A stretch of 64,000 nucleotides of DNA from Craspedostauros australis (taxonomy: Eukaryota; Bacillariophyta; Bacillariophyceae; Mastogloiales; Achnanthaceae): NCBI GenBank assembly GCA_026770025.1, contig JAMXDE010000037.1, forward strand, positions 62,001 through 126,000. The letters are read 5' to 3'. The notes beneath the pieces were generated by a model that ran no database searches, had not been told where the DNA came from, and worked only from the letters and a program-made list of their open reading frames with translations. Made by a program: the position numbers and the translations under genes. Below, in pieces: positions 36,727 through 48,280 of this stretch; positions within the stretch are counted from its first letter, which is position 1, and every line of letters begins with the position of its first letter.

Positions 36727-36796
36727 CGCCTGTAGCTCAACGGTAGAGCACCAGTAATTCTAACTGAGGTTACGGGTTCGAATCCCGGCATGGTAC
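36727..36796 (+). tRNA. tRNA-like sequence (A and B boxes), probably a pseudogene or SINE head
   Basis: TAGCTCAACGG fits the pol III A box, with a 4-bp D stem (GCTC/GAGC). GGTTCGAATCC fits the B box in a T arm (CGGG-TTCGAAT-CCCG). The anticodon arm forms CAGT/ACTG around AATTCTA, which places A, not T, at position 33 and would read TTC. The acceptor stem pairs poorly (about 4 of 7). A functional tRNA is therefore doubtful; a decayed tRNA gene or a tRNA-derived SINE start fits better. Confidence 0.4.
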
Positions 36797-38028
36797 TTTG
36801 CTTTTGCTCACCCCTTGTGATTTTTCGATAGTGCTCTAATACCTGCAACGCGAGCTCCGTCCCGTTACTGCGTCAAGATTGCAGCCCGCATGCCTTTGCC
36901 ACTTGGAGAGCTTGCGAACATCCCCACGCATGCGTCAGCGGCCATCCTGAGTACGACTGTCCCTTCTGATCCAGATTCAGTCCTGGGGTCCATTTCATCG
37001 GTGATCCATTCGGCGCGAGTTTCCGATGCACCATGTCTCTTTCCGGGAGCGATGACACCCTTGGGCTTGACCTCGAGATGGACAACATTGTTGGAATGTG
37101 TGTACTTGGATGTGTATGCATCAGTCACACTTGCGTGCCATCAAGAATATTTGGTGGCAGAATCACGACCCAAGCCTAATGATGTCACAACGATACCACG
37201 AGGATACTACGATACTACAATACCAGGATATCACAATACCAGCGGATACCACAGTATCCACCGCATGTGACATCACATCAAGGTCTTACCTACCAGGTCT
37301 ACAGAGAATGAAATATGTTTTAAATAATCCATCAGATTCCATCAATCATCAGATTCAACAAAACCCGAGAACAAAACAACGACGAGACAACGAGAGAGAA
37401 ACAACAACACAAAAATCAAGTCAACACCAGCAAGCAACAAGGAGAGCCATGTGCATAGAGGTGCAAGAGTATTGCACCAGCAATGAGAGCAAGGAAGAGA
37501 TGGATCAAGAGAGCATCTTGATCATCTCATTCCGCACGCTCGCTCATCAACAATCGATAACAGTAACAGTAGCAAGTAACGGAAACACTTACAGCCAAAG
37601 AGTGTGACGACTACCAATTCTCCGTGCGTGGAGCCTTCCAACACTCTCTCTCTCCATGTTGTCACTGCGCGATACTCTGTATTCGATACGTACTCAATTG
37701 TCCTGTCTCATATTGACCTACTGCTTCATGCGGAGTTTTCAATGTCTTGGTTGAACTCCTCCTTCACATATCCATGATCTCCATGATGCCACAGTAATAG
37801 AATCTTTGAATTCTGTTCTGATGTGGAGTCAGCTGTTGATGTGGGACACATGACATCATGTCAGTGCCAGCTGTCGTTCCATACTCCTTCACATTCCATA
37901 TTCCAATGATGATGTGGATGGGAGGCAAAGTTATTGTCATTTTGGGTATAGTTGTGAAATATTTCGACCTGGACTTGATGTCACTTGTTTCTGTCGAATG
38001 GATGGGCAGACCAAATATCTGATGCTCT
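36797..38028. other. Intergenic, no recognised gene
   Basis: About 1.2 kb. A minus-strand frame at 36865-37128 (87 codons) is the most protein-like stretch but has no family I know. A GATACCACGAGGATACTAC-type short repeat lies at 37190-37262. No gene is supported. Confidence 0.4.
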
Positions 38029-38198
38029 CAGCAAGACACGGGAATTTCGACGAAACGATCGAAGAAACGTCCAAGAATGTCAATGCTGACGTGGCATTTG
38101 TGCACCAATGTATTATTCTGATTAGTCAAACTCCGTTGACACCATTGAGGACGTTAAATATTAGGTAATAACCGTTATTTCGGTTATTCATCGAAACA

Positions 38199-38390
38199 GT
38201 ACTTTCACCTAATCCAGAGTACTTTCGTCGAGTCTGGAGTACTTTCACCTAATCCTAATTACTTTCGTCGAGTTTGGAGTACTTTCACCTACTCTCGAGT
38301 ACTTTCGTCGAGTCTGGAGTACTTTCACCCAGTCCTGAGTACTTTCGTCGAGTTTTGAGTACTTTCGTCGAGTCTGGAGTACTTTCACCT
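38199..38390 (+). repeat. E2 left subterminal array, ten 20-bp units
   Basis: Units begin ACTTTCGTCGAG or ACTTTCACCTA at 38201 and every 20 bp to 38381, with no register slip. The core TTTCGTCGA resembles the inner part of the E2 inverted repeat (TTTCGACGAAAC). Confidence 0.9.
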
Positions 38391-40531
38391 TTTTCTCTGC
38401 TCTTCTCGGCCGGTTGTGCGACATGTGTTGAGACCACAATTAACGGTACAGGGACTAAGCGGGAGCCGCGGTAAACCATGTAACTAATATTTCCACTACT
38501 TCTTCCCGAGTGCTGTCGGCTCACGAACACGTCATCATCAGACTTGTTTTTGTCTTCATGGTGTCGCAAGAATACGTCACCATATGACGTCATTTCTCCA
38601 ATTTGGTCGATGACATACCTCCGTCTCGGTATCAGGCCTTCGTTCAATTTGCCTCGTTTCTGTTCGGGTAGATGCGGGCTTCGTTAGTCGACTACAGGCT
38701 TGCTTGTCGCGATCTACGAGTCGTCATTTTGAGACAGCCCTGCTGCACATTATGATCGCAATACAGCATAATACTCCGTACTGAATTAGGCTACATGACT
38801 ACCTACCGCCACTACTATCAAGGTGCTCGATGTTACAGGGCTTGCCGCATTCTACTTGCGTTCATTCACCGCTCTTGTATGCATCAAATTAGTGAATGCT
38901 GTGCATTGTCTGATGGAACTTGCTTGTTTTGTTCCAACTTGTTGTCATCAACAGTCTTCATGATTCACCTTACCAATTCCTCACTGTGCAGCTTCAGACA
39001 AGAGCCCTTTGCGTACTTCTTGTTACAAGTCTCATCTAGATATTGGAATCGACGGTACACAAGAAGAGGAAAGACTTCTGTGCAGACAAAAGGATTCAGA
39101 TCATGGTGACAGTCTTGCTGCCGCAAGTTGATGGTTGTTGCAAGGACAGGGTACTCAATCTTCTGGCAGCGCAATAAAATGTCCATTGCACCACAGTCCA
39201 GATCATGATGATGGATGTGAGAAAAGCGGTGGCCCCTACTTCCAATTGTCTTGGAGGTTGCTGCCTCATGCTGGTGCTTGTGGTTGATCCCAGAAGTGGG
39301 GCCAAGAGGACATGAAAGAGAGCCAATGGCACCTTAATGGCAACCATGCTGCAACTCCTTTGTACAGCTGCTGCTGCCTTTGGTGTGCCGCCAACTATGC
39401 TATTTCACTTGCAAATTGCAACAACGCATTGTATTGGAAGCATAATTGGACTCACAGAGAAGCACAAGGCAGATTGTGTACAATTCTGTATCAATCACAT
39501 CGAAGATGTTGGGTTGTTTCAGAGTTTGGATGATGTTGTCCACGTATATCTGCATTGTGCTTTATTCCGCACAGCTCTCTCCCTCGTGTTCTTGCGTAGT
39601 TGTGTGTTTCAATCATATCCTGTGCCAACTCGAACAATGAAATTGGTGTGTGTTACAAGCGAATAGCTCAACAAGAAACGAAATTGAGGATGCATGAAAG
39701 CATAGTACCATAGACAAAGTATGACAAAAGAACAACAGTACTGTGAGATGGCTACTTGCCTGAGTCAGTTGAACCTAAAGATGCAACGATCCTATCCAAT
39801 GCATGCAGAACACAGGAATGCAGGAGCAACAGCATGGACATGAACACAGGTCAGAGTGTAAGCTCACAACTCTTAAGTTTGTAATAGCATTCAAGTTCCA
39901 ACAGAGTTTACAGTGGATGCCTCCTTCTTGATCTGATCAATTGCTGAAGGATGTGTTCTTCCTACAATACTGCCAATTCTCAAGTCTAACAACGTAGATG
40001 AGAAGTGGTTCTTCATTCACTTGACCAAATGTAGGCCATGGTGTGTCATGGGTGAGGACCCTCGAATCCAATATGGAAACACAGCCATGACCACAATCCA
40101 AATGATGGTCTATCTTGCAGGAGTGCTGAAGTTGCAGCATGCAAGGACAAGATGATTGCATTGAATTCCAGGAGTGCCATGCAGAACCATGCTAGGTACA
40201 ATAGCGGCTTGCAGGACAGCAATGGCAAATGCTCAAAGAGGGTGATGAGTGGAGCTTCCACCAGAACACAGGGATGTGCACATGGTACATTCCAAGACAA
40301 GGCGTTTGCAGGTCAAGTATCATGTATGCCAGTGTCGTCAGAGATGCGGTGGAGGTGAACATGGCGAGGGTCTGGCTCTAGCAAGGCATGGAGGCGATCG
40401 GTGGCGACGCCGACAAAACCACGCAACAAAGGGCGGCAGGCGAGCTCACTGACGCGCAGAGGGTGCTCACCATGAAGCTCACGATGCAGGAGGCGGCTGT
40501 GGGAACACAGATGGCTCAGTAGAAGGCAAGG
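38391..40531. other. E2 internal DNA without recognised gene
   Basis: About 2.1 kb inside E2. Frames of 66-120 codons on both strands (for example 39337-39666 plus and 39096-39347 minus) have no domain I recognise. A decayed accessory or transposase gene could lie here, but I cannot show it. Confidence 0.35.
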
Positions 40532-41047
40532 ATGAGTGATAGCTGCCCCAGGCATGGCGAGACGGAAACTCACGGCCACCTCTGGGTCTGCTGCTCGCTG
40601 GAATCAATGGTGCTATGGAAATTGCGGCGGAAACGGCTGAAGATCACGATGCAGAAGATGTTGACTCATCCTGCCATTGCAAAAATACTGTTGAGCAATG
40701 TCAAGCAAGTGTCAAGAGGGCTGGGACCTGTTGGACACATACACGCAAACCTGATTGAGGCAAAGCTGATGGATGATCAACAAGAGGGAGGATGGGATTG
40801 GCTGGTTGAGGGCATGGTCAAGGTGTCATGGACAGAACTACAGGAGCAGTACCATACGCAAATTGGTTGTAGGTTGTCCACAGAAAAGTGGGTGGCACGG
40901 ATCATACACAAGCTCTGGAAGGTGGTGTGGGACCATTGGTACCAATGCAATCAAGCAATGCATTGCACTGATGAGGGGCCGGAGGCTCGCATGAGGCAGA
41001 TGGTGCAGGACTATGACTTGGCCCTGGAAGACTTGGCGCGACTATGA
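40532..41047 (+). CDS. W-rich C-terminal fragment of a diatom-type element protein
   Basis: The frame has 171 codons: HGETETHGHLWVCC, then IHANLIEAK, GGWDWLVEGMVKVSWTELQEQYHTQIGCRLSTEKWVARIIHKLWKVVWDHWYQCNQAMH. The spacing of Trp, the LW..VWDHW..CNQAMH ending and the preceding Cys/His pair recall a C-terminal domain seen in many uncharacterised diatom proteins, some linked to LINE-type elements. That resemblance is from memory and unverified. No start context or upstream partner is evident, so this is likely a fragment carried in E2. Function is unknown. Confidence 0.4.
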   Translation: MSDSCPRHGETETHGHLWVCCSLESMVLWKLRRKRLKITMQKMLTHPAIAKILLSNVKQVSRGLGPVGHIHANLIEAKLMDDQQEGGWDWLVEGMVKVSWTELQEQYHTQIGCRLSTEKWVARIIHKLWKVVWDHWYQCNQAMHCTDEGPEARMRQMVQDYDLALEDLARL

Positions 41048-42079
41048 GGGGCAAGCACAGCCATGTGGGCCCAACTACAGCTGTCAGGCAAAGGAGCTAC
41101 AGACATGGGAACCGTCGCAATATGGATTGGACAAGTGCACCAAGTGCTACAGATACCAGATGATCAAGTTCCCATTGAAGTCCAAACCTGGCTCCGCTGA
41201 AGCCAGTAGCTGGCCATTGTGAATGAGGCTGTCCCTGGATTTCCTTTCATGAGTACACAAACACATACAACTTACATACTACTGGAGAGCCGCAAAGAAT
41301 GGAGAGCAGGATAGGTGGAGGCCGTTGTGATCCCCTGATCATGCATACATATTGACTTGATAGCCGTTCTGCCTCATGCCCTACATGAAATCAAAGCAGA
41401 CAATGTAAAAGTGCCTATGGCACAAGCTGGGCACACACTAATCAGCTTCATCCATAAGTTCCATATAAATGATAGGTACAATAGGCAGCAGCACAATGAG
41501 GTACAGCAGTCAAGACAATTCACACATGGATTTCAGATGAATTGGATGGAGACCATGAAGTAGGATGAATTGTGACAGAATACAGACCAGCACTAGGCCA
41601 TGAATTTTGTCACTGACATTGGCGCAACCGTGAGTACGAATGTGTGGAGAGACAGGAGGGAGAGCAGAGAGGAGAGCAAGGGAGCAACAACTAGCAGGCT
41701 CTCCATGATGAAGCACGATGAAATGACAAGGATGGCACGAGCAGGAAGCAAACACCCTCATATACACCTTTGACGATTCTGGTATGTTGCAGCATGGTGC
41801 ATTGTCGTTCAGTCGAGCCTGACAAAACATGGAATGTGCAACGAGCAGCGCGTTGTGTCGATCAATGCGCCTATGTAATTTAGTGTCCTTTGCCACAGTG
41901 GGTAGGCATCGGAAAATAGTGCAGAATCCGACTCACTATCGAATATAGAAAGGCTGTGTGGGATGAGTTGGATGCTCTATGTGCATGGTATCACATTGGA
42001 TATGCTGTACCATATCAAGGTACTTTGGAAATGGTTTGCGCGCAAGAGGTCAAAGAGAAGCCAGAGCACGCGCACATTT
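41048..42079. other. E2 internal DNA left of E3, no recognised gene
   Basis: About 1 kb. Short frames only (for example 41510-41896 minus, 128 codons), with no recognised domain. Confidence 0.4.
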
Positions 42080-42249
42080 CAGCAAGACACGGGAATTTCG
42101 CCGAAAGTGCTTTGAAACCACGTACCCAAGACTTCCACCAGTCCGGTCCCGTTCGCAACGATGTCGAAACTCAAAAGAGTCGGATGAGGACACCAGGTGA
42201 GTGTGTTAGGACGTTAAATAGACGTTACAAACGTTATTTGAGATATTGC

Positions 42250-42590
42250 TACTTTCATCGAAGTGGTATTACTTTCATCGAAGTGGTATTACTTTCATCG
42301 AAGTGGTATTACTTTCATCGAAGTGGTATTACTTTCATCGAAGTGGTATTACTTTCATCGAAGTGGTATTACTTTCATCGAAGTGGTATTACTTTCATCA
42401 AAGTGGTATTACTTTCATCGAAGTGGTATTACTTTCATCGAAGTGGTATTACTTTCATCGAAGTGGTATTACTTTCATCGAAGTGCTGTTACTTTCATCG
42501 AAGTGCTATTACTTTCATCGAAGTGCTATTACTTTCATCGAATGGTTGCGACCATCATTGGCACGTGCGTACTTTCATCGAAATACTGTT
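42250..42590 (+). repeat. E3 left subterminal array, 15+1 units of 20 bp
   Basis: GGTATTACTTTCATCGAAGT repeats from 42251 to 42540 with almost no variation, and one further ACTTTCATCGAA unit lies at 42571. The near-identity of units implies recent homogenisation or selection. Frames through the array are simple-repeat translation. Confidence 0.95.
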
Positions 42591-42919
42591 GGTGACGGTC
42601 GGATGACAGACGGAGACGCAGCAATTTCCCGTCTCCACAGCGTCTGCAGAGACGACCAGAGCATCCACAAAAATCTCACATCTCGCACATCTCGCACACA
42701 CACACAACAACACGCATCCGTATCCTCTCCTGATTGTCACAAGTTCACTGTAATCCCATGCTGCAGGCCAAGCTCTCTTTTCAGCTGTGCTACAATTATG
42801 TATGCAACTCTCTAAGATACTACAGTTAGAATGTCCACTGTCAATCAGTACAATCAGTACAAGGAAGCTGCTGAATCTTTGGATTGGAGATACTATTCAA
42901 TGCAGCTATTGTCATTACT

Positions 42920-43396
42920 CTATCGCTGTGTTTCACGGAGATCATTTTTACGTTGTTGCCAATACAGCGACTCGTATTTTGATCGCTTTGCTGCATGGAA
43001 ATGCTGTCTGAATTGCTTCATCGGAAACTCCTGATAGCATTGTCTCTTTTGATACAACTCCAATGGTTTGAGAGAATTCAAGGATGAATCCTTGAAGTCC
43101 TTTCGAAGCATGCTTTGTGCCTCAGAGCCATCCCATCTGAGTTTTGCAGCTGGCTTTGTGGAAATTGTCATCTTTCGGAAAGCAGCCAGACAATCCTCTG
43201 CCTCTGCAGCGTCATCCTTGTGCTGTTTCCACTTTTTGCGAAGGCGGTTCAGATTGCTGCGGAAGTTGGTGTAGTTCACCTCTGAGAATTCTGCATGGCT
43301 TTCGTAGATGGCCTTTGGCTTCATCTCCTCGGTGATTGTTCCCTCCTTCAATTCCTTCTCCAGAATCTTCTTGGCATCTGCCCATTTGAACGGCAT
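42920..43396 (-). CDS. Small protein with duplicated SANT-like DNA-binding-type domain (E3)
   Basis: 158 residues from Met 43396 (MPFKWADAKKILEKELKEG); the frame extends to a Met at 43573 through Gln/His-rich sequence that looks like untranslated repeat. Two homologous domains are visible. Residues about 4-58 run FKWADAKKILEKELKEG...KPKAIYESHAEFSEVNYTNFRSNLNRLRKKW. Residues about 85-145 run LRWDGSEAQSMLRKDFKD...LKPLELYQKRQCYQEFPMKQFRQHFHAAKRSK. Each has a Trp near the start, three predicted helices and a basic third helix, as in SANT/Myb-like DNA-binding folds. A similar W..S.A..LL motif family is widespread in diatom genomes. PIF/Harbinger elements need a Myb-like partner for nuclear import and end binding, so that is the likely role (inference). 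Confidence 0.6.
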   Translation of the reverse strand: MPFKWADAKKILEKELKEGTITEEMKPKAIYESHAEFSEVNYTNFRSNLNRLRKKWKQHKDDAAEAEDCLAAFRKMTISTKPAAKLRWDGSEAQSMLRKDFKDSSLNSLKPLELYQKRQCYQEFPMKQFRQHFHAAKRSKYESLYWQQRKNDLRETQR

Positions 43397-44069
43397 TTTG
43401 GGCCCTGGCTCAACACTGCCATGCAGCTGCTGTTCTTGAGAATGCTGTTGCAAGGGGCTTCTGCACACAGCTTCGATGATGGTGTGTGGCCAAAGATATG
43501 CCAATGCTGTTGCTGTCTGTGGGAATGCTTCCGCAAGGGGATTCTGTGCACACCTTCGGTGATGATGTGACAATCAAGATGATCCAGATTTTTGTCTTTT
43601 CGTGATGCCAACATTGGAATTGGTAATGCCGTTGCCATTGCCGTTGGGGTTGTGGGACAACCGCACCATCCATATGGGATTGTTGCCGTTGCTGCTGATA
43701 TTGATGCTGGGTTTCCAGCACAGTGACAGGACGAGTCTCTGCTGCTTTGCCATGTTCGATTCTGCTCGATCAGAGCTTGGCCTGCAGCTGTCAGTATGGC
43801 TGTCGTTATTGCTGTTGCTGTTGCTGGTGCCGCGAAAGCTGTTGGTTGCCGTTGCTTTCAGCCTTGTCTTGCTGTTATTCTGCAGTCAATTGCTGTATTG
43901 ATTGATTGATGAAAGGAATGTTTCCTTGCTGTTGAAAGCTGTCTGTCTTCTCTTCAAGTGGTGTGATGGTGGCTTTGCTCGTCTTCCACTGTCGGGGTTT
44001 GTGTGGGATTTGTTGTGTGTGTTTCTGTGCGCCCCTTGCGCGCACCTGAGCGGATGACGCGAATCGACG
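43397..44069. other. E3 spacer between divergent genes
   Basis: About 670 bp between the minus-strand SANT-like gene and the plus-strand gene of unknown function. It is GTTGCTG/TGCCGTTGC-rich (43500-43850) and may hold a bidirectional promoter. No specific element is identified. Confidence 0.35.
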
Positions 44070-45941
44070 TTGTCGACCCACAGAAATACCGACACTGATG
44101 TCATCTGCCACGCGGCGGGTCGTGTGGGTTGGCCGAAATCAAAAACTGTGGGGATCACCACGACGCTCTGTGGCCACAAAAAAGAACACAACATGCGCGA
44201 TCCTACCAATGACGCCACTTCGCTTACTCCAGCGCGTTCCCACCGTGGAGCAACTCCCAACCGCTCAAATTCAAAATCAATAGGACCGGCAGCCGACATC
44301 GTCATCATTGACTTCATACTTGGAGCAACACGCCATGACAAGTTCTGGCTGCACTGCGACCTACATGCGCACATCCTTGGCGGGAGTGGTACTGCAAAGC
44401 GATGTGCTTCCCGACAGCGCAAGCGCTATCTCGAGACGCACCTTGACAAGGAAGAACTCCAAGCATTGCGAGAATCGCATCAGGAGGCATTGAGTGGAGA
44501 GGGCCAAGGCACATCACAAGCATCATCAACAATTCCAGCAACGCCAGCAACACCAGCGCCAACCAAACCCCTTGCAACATCCACCATAAAACAGAAGGTT
44601 CCAACCATCGTAACACCTTCCACATCAAAGTCGACACTCTCACCACAACGACAACGCAAGTTGCTTTTCTCCACTGAAGCAGCAATGGGCAACGACAACG
44701 ACACCATCATCACCACTACTACCACCGAGAGCGACGCTGGCGAGCGCTATCTCATCGACCTTGATCATCCATTCAAGCATGTCGACAACATCATGATCTA
44801 CCGGATGGAAGGCGTTGTCCTTGATGGCCGTTCCTTCTCTTGCCTCGTCATCCGCAAGCCGTTCGTGGACAAGGACGATATCCACAATATCAAGGCATCC
44901 ATCTGTGAGGATGGAACTTGCATCAAGATCGAGGAGCCAGCCATCCCCTCACTGATGCTCGAGCCCAGCACAGATGAGATGTTCGTTCAGAAGAAAGGAA
45001 CCATGGATGGCAATCTTGAGCGAGAGAAGATGCTCTTCCACACACTGGTTAACCGTGAAACCGCCAAAGGAGTGGGCTCCAAGTTCACATACTTTCATTG
45101 CCCAAAAGGCATGACTCTCAGTGCCAATTTCTTTGGAAACGAATCTGACTGCCTCACGAAGACCTATTGTCCAACACCCAAAATCCTGGTGCACAAGGCA
45201 AGCGGTCGACAGATCAAGATCCCCACGAACATGGTGTGCTGGAGAGTTGCCATTGCTGGCTTTCATGGGAGAGTTGGATTGGTTGGCACCAACAGCCCTG
45301 ATGTCGATGATGCATTCTTCCAGATGCTGTCGAGCACCGGTGAGTCGCCGCCCCCATGATTCTTCGAACAACTTCTTTTGCAGATGCCTGGCCATGTTGC
45401 AACACCTAACCACGATACTTTAGCAACAGCAGTAACTCACATCATATATCATCTATTCTCTCCTCTTGTTTTTGATTGCTCTATTTATGGTGCAGCAAAC
45501 ATCACCATCAACCCCAGTGAGTCCCTGGATATGGACATCGAAGACTCCCCATCACCATCTCCAATCCTGTCCAACAACCAGGTCAACCTACCACAGCCAT
45601 TTGCGGGTGTCCCAAGCATGGGACCTGAAGAGGTCGGACGCAACCCAGAACCTGAGGGGGTGCCAAGCAACCTGGACCCCGGAAACTTCGAGGAAGGGAG
45701 GTCCCCATTGGATACTCCTCTTCCTGATGACGTGGGGAGAGACAACCAGGGTTTCCCCATTGTTGCAACATCGAAGTTGGAAGGGCCTGAGACGAAGGAA
45801 CTTGTGGTGAGCACGAGCCCAACTGTTCATTATCAACTTGTTGCCTGCACTGTGCCGCCAGCCTCTGATGCTGTCATGGGCGATGAAGGCCAGCACTTGA
45901 AGCGAGAGGCAGCCGCAGCCCACCAAGAAGCTCAAGCCTGA
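44070..45941 (+). CDS. E3 accessory protein of unknown function, two exons
   Basis: Exon 1 is 44070-45339, intron 45340-45495 (156 bp; donor CACCG|GTGAGT, acceptor GGTGCAG|CA), exon 2 45496-45941. The phase-1 junction reads ..SSTANITINPSES.. and gives 571 residues. A downstream Met at 44193 (MRDPTNDAT) is an alternative start. The N-terminus is basic and disordered. Residues about 110-145 are charged and helical (SRQRKRYLETHLDKEELQALRESHQ). Residues about 226-423 form a compact globular domain (YLIDLDHPFKHVDNIMIYRMEGVV...FTYFHCPKGMTLSANFFGNESDCLTKTYCP...VCWRVAIAGFHGRVGL) with several conserved-looking Cys and Trp. The exon 2 tail is Pro/Ser/Glu-rich. I do not recognise the fold. Its place between the SANT-like and transposase genes, inside the inverted repeats, implies a role in transposition or regulation, but no function can be assigned. 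Confidence 0.65.
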
Positions 45942-46113
45942 TCATGATGCAGCGGATTGCAAGTTTCCCGCTTCAGACCAGGTCAAGAAGTCTCTGCCAA
46001 TGGCAAGTCTGAATGTTTCTGGCATTGACGACTACGATCCTCTTGACGACTACTTTGGATAGATACAAATGGATGGAGAGAAGCAACTGTTGTAATAGTC
46101 GGAAATTTATCAT

Positions 46114-47923
46114 TTATATCTCAAATATTGGATGCCCATTGTCCAATTCGTATTGAATCAAAATGCAACATGATTCAAATACACTTTGGTGCTTATCGAG
46201 TTGGTTGCGATAGTCATGCACAAGTGCTTTGAAGCTTTTTATTCTCCCATTGAAGCTCTCATGGCGAGCTCTCGCTCTGTTCTTGAACTTCTTGACAGCA
46301 GCCGAATCCATTGGATTTGGTGCACTGATCGTGGGTTCATTGCGATACCCACCATCAGCAATCACCATGCTCCCTGGTGGCAGTTTGGACCTCAGACCAT
46401 TGGGCTTTCGGTACATTGCAAGATCGGATGTGGAGGCTGGGAAGGGACCATTGATCCATACCAACTTGCTTTCGGCCAACGATATGCCAAGCTCGTACGT
46501 GAACCCAGCAGAGTGGGATTTATGGGAGTACCACTTCGTCCCTGGGTCCATCCTTGGCTCATAGATCTTGACATGCACTCCATCCACACTGATCAGGAAG
46601 TGCTTGTCGTCGCCAGATAGCTCGAGGCTGTTAGGGGGCCAGACAACCTGGGAGAGGACGAGCCAAAGAAATGAAAGATATGCAAGTATGAGGGCTTTGT
46701 CAGAAGAGGCAATGAATGAAGGTGAGAGCAATGTGTGCACACTGACTTACCTTCTCGGGGAGCAATGCTTGAATTGCTGGTATGTACGACCAAATGAGAG
46801 ATCGGATGGTTTTCTCATCCAAATGCCAACGACCGGCCATTGCATGCTCTGTGCTGTACTGTTTGAGCCAATTCAGGACAACAAAGACTTCGTATGGGCG
46901 TGGCTGCTTCACTTTGTGCTCTTGCTTGCTATTGGTTAAATCAACGAATAGACATCCAAAGCTCTCCGGACTCAAGCCATACATCGCAGAAAAGCGATCT
47001 GTTCTGGTTCGTTCTGCCATCCTTTTTTGCCGGAAACCAGCATATCTCAGGCCAAGCTCCAGAATCTCATCGCGAGTCAAGAAGGCAACATCAGCTGCAT
47101 CATTGGTGGTCTCATTGCCGGCTTCATTGTGTCTGGCTTCACAGGTGTCTCGGGTGGCCAGTTGTCTTGCTTGATTGCTTTGGGTGGTACCTTGAATGGT
47201 TGGTTGCCGTGCAGACTCACCCTGCTGTTGTGAGATTGATCTGCTGCTTCGGCTGGTACCTCGAATGGTTGGTTGGTGTGCAGACTCACTCTGCTGATGT
47301 GGGGTTGGTGTGCTGCTTCGGCTGGTACCTCGAATGGTTGGTTGGTGTGCAGGTTTGCTCTCCTGATGTGAGATTGATCTGCTGCTTCGGCTGGGACCTC
47401 GAATGGTTGGTTGCCATGCAGACTCACCCTGCTGATGTGAGATTGATCTGCTGCTTCGGCTGGGACCTCGAATGGTTGGTTGGTGTGCAGACTTGCCCTG
47501 CTGATGCGCAGTTGGTACGCTGCTTCGGCTGGGACCTCGAATGGTTGGTTGCCGTGCAGACTCACCCTGCTGTTGTGAGATTGATCTGCTGCTTCGGCTG
47601 GTACCTCGAATGGTTGGTTGGTGTGCAGACTCACTCTGCTGATGTGGGGTTGGTGCGCTGCTTCGGCTGGTACCTCGAATGGTTGGTTGGTGTGCAGGTT
47701 TGCTCTCTTGATGTGAGATTGATCTGCTGCTTTGGTTGGGACCTCGAATGGTTGGTTGTTGCACAGACTCGCCCTGCTGATGTGCGGTTGGTGTGCTGCT
47801 TCGGCTGGTACCTCGAATGGTTCGTTGGTGTGCAGACTCGCCCTGCTGATGTGAGATTGATCCGCTGCTTCGGCTGGCCCCTCGAATGATCAGTTGCCTC
47901 CCAGGTTTGTGCCTTTGATACAT
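46114..47923 (-). CDS. DDE transposase, PIF/Harbinger-like (DDE_Tnp_4 type), two exons (E3)
   Basis: Exon 1 is 47923-46751, intron 46648-46750 (103 bp; donor GAGAAG|GTAAGT, acceptor CTCCCAG|GTT), exon 2 46647-46114. The phase-0 junction (..LLPEK|VVWPPNS..) gives 568 residues. Residues about 12-245 are ten tandem 23-residue repeats (RGTSRSS...HQQGESAHQPT), basic and Ser/Gln-rich. Residues about 275-391 form a helical N-terminal domain (DRFSAMYGLSPESFGCLF...MAGRWHLDEKTIRSLIWSYIPAIQ). The catalytic core is in exon 2: D413 (ISVDGVHV), D489 (MVIADGGY) and E521 (RARHESFNGRIK), with the family-typical GPFPASTSDLAMYR between. All three catalytic residues are present. It would cut and rejoin the element ends in the nucleus, with the SANT-like protein as a likely partner. 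The start at 47923 is the first Met in frame; the repeat run makes the true N-terminus uncertain. Confidence 0.85.
47200..47890 (-). repeat. 69-bp coding minisatellite in the transposase N-terminus
   Basis: Ten copies of a 69-bp unit lie in frame, alternating among a few variants (SRSISHQQGESAHQPT, STPTPHQQSESAHQPT, SRSISHQESKPAHQPT). The recurrence of the same variant order suggests a duplicated block of several units. The opposite strand is also open across it, so long antisense frames occur. Confidence 0.85.
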
Positions 47924-48280
47924 GGTTGGTTGACTGCTTGTATTGTTGACTGATGAGTTGGTCTGCGCTATGTTGGCAATGTTCTGTCAATGGTTGTGTT
48001 GCTAGCTCTGTAGGGTCTCTGCTGCCTTTGCTTCCTTTTTTGGTGAATGTCGGTATGCCAATCGGTTGGCTGGTTGCTGAGTTCTTCCTCTGTGATGTGA
48101 TCGATCTCATGTTGCCGTTGATCAAAAAGACCTGCTTTGTTGTGTCGAGCGAGCCGGATTGTTTCTGAGTCTTGTTTTTTGTCATTGGCCTTGTTGCAAC
48201 TGCATCTTTGTTGAGACACGAGTCGTTCATTGAATCGTGGTGACCAACGTTGGATGGTGCTCGCTGTCATTGGAGTCGCA

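Noticed and set aside
36865-37128. 87-codon minus-strand frame with protein-like composition
   Set aside because: A second overlapping frame is equally open, no family is recognised, and there is no neighbouring coding signal.
38032-42079. Possible transposase gene in E2's own DNA
   Set aside because: I searched both strands by eye for a DDE-type D..D..E pattern and saw none; the only protein-like stretch is the W-rich fragment at 40532-41047.
42241-42606. Three overlapping YYFHRSGITFIEVVLLSSKW-type frames
   Set aside because: All are translations of the E3 20-bp array, whose unit length of 20 (not a multiple of 3) cycles through the frames.
46894-47889. 331-codon plus-strand frame antisense to the transposase
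   Set aside because: It is the complement of the 69-bp coding repeats (CFGWYLEWLVGVQ units); the minus strand has the DDE domain and splice sites.
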